A DNA stretch of 64,000 nt, taken from assembly GCF_030867095.1 (NCBI RefSeq), contig NC_081824.1, forward strand, positions 254,635,956 to 254,699,955, read 5' to 3'. A program made the position numbers and the translations under genes. Source of the DNA: Alligator mississippiensis (lineage: Eukaryota > Chordata > Crocodylia > Alligatoridae). Positions 57,459-64,000 of this stretch are shown here, in pieces; the first letter of the stretch is position 1; every line of letters starts with the position of its first letter. Below the pieces are notes generated by a model, which saw only the letters and a program-made list of their open reading frames with translations, was not told the origin of the DNA and searched no databases.

Positions 57459-58614
57459 GGGCATGTCTACATATGCACATTTACTGTGCAGTAACCAAAA
57501 TTACTGCGCAGTATGGACACATGTCTACATGTGCATGCCCATACTGCACAGTAACTATGGCAGCTTATGCAGATTGGATGTAAATTTGATACCTGCATCC
57601 GGTTACATCTGATTAGTTACTGCATAGCAATGCATGTATAGACGTGTTACTGTGCCGTAATGCAGGACCTTTCCAGCTGGGCCTGTTTTCCAGTTGGGTT
57701 TGCCAGTCACTGGTGGGCCAGCTGGAGCCCATTAGTGGCCCAGCCACTAGCAGCCTCACCCTGGCCCCAGAGGGGCCTTGGGTCCCATCCACCGCCCCAC
57801 AGGAGGCCTTTGGCAACACCATGAAGCAGGTGCTGCAGTGCCTGCTGGCTGCAGGTATCCCTGGCCTTTGCTGCAGCCCCCAGACCTACAGGGGAACTGT
57901 CTGCAGCTGGGGTGCTGGGCCCTTGCAGATAGACTTGGGGATGGGGTCAGACATGTGAAGTGTCTTTCAAATTTGGAGAATGGGGTTTTTATTGGTGGGT
58001 GGAGAGGGTTGTGGAGGGGTACTGTGTGTGAGGGGGAGGGGACTATCTTCATTGAGGGGGGAGGGAGGAGGGATGTGGGGGTTTGTTGTAATAATAAAGT
58101 TTGTATGGTTTCTCCTACGTGTATGTCCTGGAGTGGCGCTGGGGCTGGGCAGGAGATCAGGGGTGTGTGAGCCGTGGGGCAGATGGGTTGGAGTGGGCAG
58201 CTCGAGCAGTGGGGTGCTGGGCACTGCTGGCAGGGGCAAGGGGAGGGGTGGCACAGGGAGGCAGGGTGGGCAGGGAGGGAGCTGCCATGTGCTGACCCTG
58301 CACTGGGCATGCAGCTCTAGGGCAGGGGAGGGGCTGGCAGGGATCAGAGGGTGGAGGTGTGCTTTTAAGATGGCCACCAAGTGCTGGCAGCTGCCTTTGG
58401 CCTCAGCATGGCTGCCAAGTACTGGCAGCCATGTGACCGGAGACTGGAGCTCCCCCACAGTGGCCACAGGGGGACATGGCAAGCTGCTCTGACTTGGGAC
58501 TAAATCTAGTCCCAGGTCAACTGCGCATGTAGACGCTAGCCCTATTCCCACTTACTACACAGTAAGTTACTGTGCAGTAACTTTAATGCACAGTAAATGC
58601 ACATATAGACACAC
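57459..58614. mobile_element. D5: long GGG-TIR element with a GC-rich centre
   Basis: Starts GGGCATGTCTACATATGCAC and ends GCACATATAGACACAC, inverted repeats that extend inward through ATTTACTGTGCAGTAA on both sides. TTACTGTGCAGTAA occurs perfectly at 57481-57494 and 58567-58580, with further variants at 57501, 57645 and 58549. GTAAATTTGATACCTGCAT is shared with D1. The 0.9-kb centre is GC-rich and unlike D1, with an AATAAAG near 58091; it may be a leftover of a longer autonomous element or captured DNA. Flanks ttc and ttt nearly match. No transposase motif is seen. Confidence 0.7.
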
Positions 58615-61600
58615 TTTTAGTGTAGTTGTATGTCTGCAGCAACTCTTTTCTATGTATGCAAGCACAATTACAGTTTAAGAGTAGGTTATAGTGTCAATCA
58701 GTATTTCCTTTTTTTCAAAGAGGGGAATATTGTTTCTCTAGAATGACTCTTAAGAGATTTCTTCTTTCACATTATGATAATATGTAAAGCATTTTCCCTT
58801 CTCCATCTGAAAGCAGAAAACCCAGATCTCCTTAAGAGGCAGGTTAGAGTGGGGGGGGGGGGGGTGTCATCTAACTTATAACTTGCAATCCTAAAGGGTT
58901 AAAACAATTACGTTGTACTTGTGAAATGTATTATTCCAGAACCCTCTGTAATCCCCTCACCCTCCCTTTTATCATAAACAAGAATATAAAACCCCTTGCA
59001 GAGTATTACTTTCTAGCCTGTTTTTTAAGGCAATCTTGATCACTTTATAAATACTCTCAGTCTTTCTGTGATGCTTGTGGAATCATGTTACATAGTATCC
59101 CAACCATTGCTCCAAGAGAAGAGGCAAAATTAATTTACCCAATGATCCTCCAGGTTTCACCTCCACAGTATGCAACTATATAGTTCATACAAAAATGAGA
59201 AAAAAAAACAATTGATAACAATAACAGGAAAAAGAATGAGTGTACAGTATTATTAGCAGTAAGCTGGATTTTTTTTTTTGGTCTCATAAATATTTTTAAA
59301 ATGTCAGACATTTGGTCAGAGTGGACATGAATTAGCCCCATCTACATAGTGCACCTCAAGTGAGTTAAGTTGGATCAGGGCAGCCCTTTTTGCCCAATCT
59401 ATACTCCCTGAACGTACATACAGTTGGCACTTAAATTGACCTAACCTGATTTCAGTGTAATGTCTGTATGTACCCTTTCTTTTTCAATCTTTCCTTCTTG
59501 AGCTGTTCCCCTTCCTACAGATACATTTTGGTATATTATAATAAAGGCCTTTGCTGGAGAGGTTATAAGTATATCTGTATACAAAGTCCTCTAGTTCCAA
59601 CAGGTGAGATGGAGAAGAAGTTGCTAACTGATTTTAGAAAGAAACTGAAATATAGGAAACCTCTAAATCAGGTAGAGAAGAGGTTGCTCAGACCCCAGCC
59701 TTCCCTGCTGAAGGAGAGATTCATAAATGTGCTAGTGCCTTGGCGATTTTCAACTGTGGGGTTCATTTGTATCTTCCATTTTCAATAAAATATCTACAGT
59801 AGCCCCAGGGAGATTTCCTATCAGAGATTCACTTGAAAATTACTGCTGGTCAGATCTTTAATAATTCCTGCCCAAATGCAACACAGATATTTTCATGCCT
59901 TACAGTTTATTCCCATTTAGTAAAGCAAATTAAGCTATTCTGGTTAATCACTGTTATACTAGTATAATGGTGTTTCTACTGGCTTAGCTCAATATAGCTC
60001 CGCTGGTAAAGCTTTTAAGAATAGCCAAGGCCTAAATATATGCTGGCATACTTAACACAGATTAAATTGGGTAGAGATAGGTTAAATTGAGGTTACATTT
60101 TGTCTGAGAACATACACTCAGAATGCTTTGGAATCTTTTCATTTAAGTTCCTGTCATTAGCACACAGACCTCTCTGGAGCATTACACACATTCAAAATCT
60201 GTTCCAAGAGCAGAGATTTCTCGTTCCCAATAATTCATTCATGTTTTTTTCTCTACTTTTCCAGGTTCTTTAACTAATACAAGAGATTCCTTCAAATGCA
60301 CAGCTTAATGGGGAAATCTGCAAGCCAAGAATAGCATGGGAAAACATAGGAAGCAGAGTTAAAGCCAGATTATACCTTTGGATCAGAAATTTCAACATCA
60401 GATTCAGATTTTCCTAGGCATGATCAAAGGCTGTCATGACATAGCACCTATGTGGCATCACTGAAGAAAATGGGACTGTAACTGGTAATGGATCAAGTCC
60501 CAGAGATATTATGGACAATGCTTTTGCCTACCCAACTGTTAGCTGCAACCACGTGTTGTTTTCCATGCACACTAGACATTTGTACTTTGAAGGCCAATGT
60601 TTGCATCAAGGTTGGAAAATGCAACTCTCATTCTTTGGGGGTTCAGTAACATTTTTCGTTTAAAAATTGGACTGAGCTCACATTTTTAGTTGCACAAATC
60701 TGTCCTTAGGGCCGCAGGAACTTATAACTGAACACTGAGGGGAGATATTTTCTTTAAGATACTGAAGTTTTGACCTAATGCATCTTAAATTCTGGCAAGA
60801 TAGGCAGGTGGACAGAGAGATAATATATTTAGGGTATCAAGCATGCATGTAAATCCTACCTCATTGTAATGGAAATCTATTCCTTAGTTTGAACCTTAAT
60901 CTTCTAATTCTTTCATGGTCTAATAAATATGCTCATGTATTAGTAATATTTGACAGGAAGGGATAAATTTGTTTGAGAAAGTTTTATATATAATGCAGTG
61001 CCCTTATGAATACCAATGACAATATGAATTCAGTATTTATGATGGCTGCAAGATATCCCTTTTGTTGCAAAATAAATTAATTATTAGAAATTATTCTGAT
61101 GCAAGGGTCTACTCTTTTTTTTTCACACTAGTTAAAAATATCTTGATTTTCTTCTTGAATTGCTAGACAATATGGAATCCTACATTTAAGGGAAGAAGGG
61201 ATCGTGTATTAACAAGGGAAATCAGTAACACTTATTCCCCTGGCAGGATTTGAGCCAAAAGCCAATGAAGCCCCTACTGTTTGCTTTGGAGACAGGATAA
61301 AGAGTGGCAGCCTTCTCTTCATCCACATTCACTCCTCTTCTGTGGAAAAGGTTTGTTCAGCCCAGTTCTAGTGATAACAAAGTCAAATAGCCAATGATTA
61401 TCTTTCAAGCAATAATCCTAGAATTCCTATATTTACATGTGCATATAGAATATTGCAGTCAATAATTCATTTCTTTTAGCCAAAAAGCATAATGTTGGAT
61501 CCCCTGGCTATTTCTCTGTTTCTTTCTATTTAGCTCCTGAGCTTAATTTATTTCTAGCAAACAACAAAACCCAAACCCCTTTATAGAGTTATGCTTATGA

Positions 61601-62944
61601 AATCTCAGCATTCCACCACTTAAAAATCCCTCAAAATGCATGGTCACAGATGTACATATGTAAATTCTAAGAGACACCACCACCATAGGGGCATTCTATG
61701 CATCTTGTACACTGATGGTTGAAGAACTTTATTTTGCAGCTTTATTGAATCTATATTTTGTAGAATTTAGGAAAGGAATGATCAAATTTAATTTATTTTG
61801 ATTTCACAGAAATAGCTGTCTTGGGATATTTCATTGAATATTACCCAACTTTAAGACAGGAATGATTTACTTTCCAAAAAATTACTTTACTTAAATGATT
61901 TTTAGATTGCACAGTGATGACAATGGCTTTGGATGAACCCCCCCACAATTTCATCATTAAAACTACAGAAAAGGGAGTGACTAAGATCAGCTTCTATGTG
62001 CAAAAGCCTATGTTCTTTGAAATTAAATGGAGTTTTACCTGAAGTGAGAGATGTATCATATTGTAGTTATCACTGAGCCACTCTACAAGCTCAGAGGCAT
62101 ACCCAGACTCCCACAGAGCCTGAGGCTATGTAAAATAGCACAAGTCCTTCAAAGCTGGCTCAATTTTAAGTGATTTGTTTTCCTCCTTCACAAGCATCTC
62201 AGATGATGCCATCAAGAAAAACACATACAAGTACTCTTCAAGAGCAGAGCATACTGCACAACCCTGAATCTAGGGATTCCAAAAGTGAATAGTTTTTACA
62301 ATGATGCCTCTGATTAAATTAATTACTGTTCAGGCACTAAAGGATCGGTAACAGGATCATCCGACTGACTATTTCCTCATTAACTTTGATTTGTTAATTT
62401 TTAATTTACAGATACTGTATGCTACAGGTCATGATTTCTGGGAGAAATAAAAAGGTGGGAAAAGTTCCAAAATAAAAAACCAGAAAGACAAAACTATCTA
62501 GGCTAATTATCCTTTCTTCCCCTTTGTAAAGAGCTCTTACAAATCTCTTGCATTTATAGCTACTTTTACCTGATAAAATTCTTTTATGCTTTCCACAAGG
62601 GCTCATATTCTTGCATGATATCATTGATTTCATAGTAAGTGTTCATAAGTGGTAAGCAATCTTTTCTGTACACAAGCCTTTAAGCAAAGAGGATGTTTCA
62701 GTTTACCAACATAAAATTTAGCTCTTGGCACAAGAAAGAGCAATTGATCCATAATTTAAATTATCATCTGATCTTCAACTCCTCAATAATCTTATAGCAG
62801 AAATCCATCTGCCAAACATGTAATCCTTTAATGCTGATCTCAATTTGAATTGTGTAATTTAAAAAAAAAAAATGTTCTTTGTAATATCCTTTATGCATAT
62901 GTAAATAACATTTAGTTTTATGAAAGAAGCAAGGATTTTTGGGA
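58615..62944. other. Mostly unannotated DNA
   Basis: A G14 run lies at 58851-58864. 59335-59475 has short MITE-like phrases (TTGGCACTTAAATTGACC). A speculative terminal exon is discussed in the findings (59521-59800). No other genes or element ends recognised. Confidence 0.35.
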
Positions 62945-62970
62945 GTGATATCTTTTATTGGACCAACTGC
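62945..62970 (-). repeat. PLE-terminus fragment
   Basis: GTGATATCTTTTATTGGACC followed by AACTGC is the reverse complement of the conserved PLE end GTTGGTCYAATAAAAGATATC. The rest of the terminus is not recognisable. Confidence 0.55.
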
Positions 62971-64000
62971 ATGAATCTTTCTCTTCTATAATTTTGCTCT
63001 TCTATAGATGGCAAGCATTAGTCTGATTCTTCTGCTCAGTAAAGATCTGAAATTAAACACACCTGTTTTTATTTAAACAAAAAACCACAAGGTACCTTTG
63101 GGGCCATATCTATATACAGCTCCTGTGGATCAGGATATCCGTGTATAAAACAGCAGTTATAAATTCTCGGTAACTCAAGGATTATTTTGCTTGTTTATAT
63201 CTGAACAAGTAATGGGAATACCTTTTTTTCTCTATTCTCTGCATAATCAACTACATGGTTTTCCTTTGCTTACTAATGACTAACAGCTCTCTTTTGACCC
63301 TATTTGGCCATTTTGATAGTTTGTTTCAAAACTTGTTGAATTATGAATAAGTAAACATTGTTTTTTATTGACATAGAATGCTATTGACCTAAAATGATTT
63401 TCCTCAAAAGTATGTTTTACATTAATTGTTTTTGTTCAAATTCAGAATGAAACCCCATCTTGAAATATATTACATCTCCTGTAGAGCAGCCACTTAAAGT
63501 TTTGATAGATCTAATTGTGACTTCCTTTTTTTTTTTGGAAATCAGTTTTACAACTATTTAGAATCACAAAAACTACCCGCTTGACAATTGACACTCTTCA
63601 CACTACATGTAAAGAACATTGCAGCTGCAAAGTCAAGGACCCAACATTTAAGACATGCCAGAATAAAGGTCACCTATACTTTACATATAATACAGAGAAT
63701 GATTTCAATGACCTGAAAAAATGTAAGGCATGTCACATTTGGGTTCTTCTGTACCAAATATATTCAAATGTAACTTTTGTTTTGCTAAGACACATGTCTG
63801 TGTTTAAGTTTTCATGAATTTGTTATTGTATTATTACAAGATTAGCTTGATGCTCCAGTTGAGATCAGGTTGACATTGTGCTAGTCAACATATAAACAGA
63901 TAGGAAAAATAGACTTTACCCCAAAGAGCTCACAGTTAAATTGCAAGAGTAAGAGAATACTCAGGTAATATAAGGCAAATAGAACTGGGACCAGAACCCT
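62971..64000. other. Unannotated AT-rich DNA
   Basis: No gene or repeat recognised; the 78-codon frame at 63581-63817 has no known domain. Confidence 0.4.

Noticed and set aside
57756-58551. Opposing frames of 170-194 codons in the centre of D5
   Set aside because: Low-complexity proline/glycine-rich products on both strands of a GC-rich block with no transposase motif.

Overview
This window reads as a piece of a vertebrate nuclear genome. It is AT-rich and gene-poor, with no operons, no tRNA or rRNA gene and no protein-coding gene I can defend. The repeats point to a sauropsid and most likely a crocodilian: CR1 LINE tails ending in ATGATACTATGATA or CTATGAAATCTATGAAATC, Penelope-like elements (PLEs) with a GIY-YIG endonuclease, hAT-type non-autonomous elements with 8-bp target duplications, and Harbinger-like elements opening with GGGTGTGTCTACATGTG. 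The organism call is inference; the repeat structures are seen in the sequence.

Layout. 1-4.9 kb: GC-rich low-complexity DNA, then a near-palindromic PLE-end hairpin (2692-2978). 4.9-10.5 kb: two copies (H1, H2) of a 1.5-1.8 kb hAT-like family with perfect 8-bp duplications, separated by a GGG-TIR element (D1). 12.6-14.7 kb: D2 and a possible solo LTR. 17-24.6 kb: a 186-bp hAT MITE, a second PLE-end hairpin (19491-19732), nested elements A1/B1, D3, a tRNA-SINE fragment and B2. 26.4-28.2 kb: CR1 tails, one split by a second CR1 in reverse orientation. 30.7-39.3 kb: H3, K1, PLE copy 1 (nearly open GIY-YIG reading frame), a hAT MITE and H4. 42.9-47.8 kb: CR1 pieces, two abutting hAT MITEs, C1 with an A fragment inside, and D4. 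50-55.3 kb: K2, PLE copy 2 (decayed RT plus endonuclease), C2 interrupted by A2, then F1. 57.5-58.6 kb: D5. The rest is mostly unannotatable unique sequence.

No genes here work together as a pathway; the window is a record of transposition. The most interesting signals are (i) two large inverted-repeat hairpins built from PLE ends, which with the two PLE 3' ends share a hammerhead-like CTGANGA...AAA-GCT core; (ii) the H family, defined here by terminal repeats and duplications; (iii) an iterated near-palindrome, TTACTGYGCAGTAA, inside the D elements; and (iv) a datable nesting series. Long proline-rich reading frames in the GC-rich repeats look like composition artefacts.
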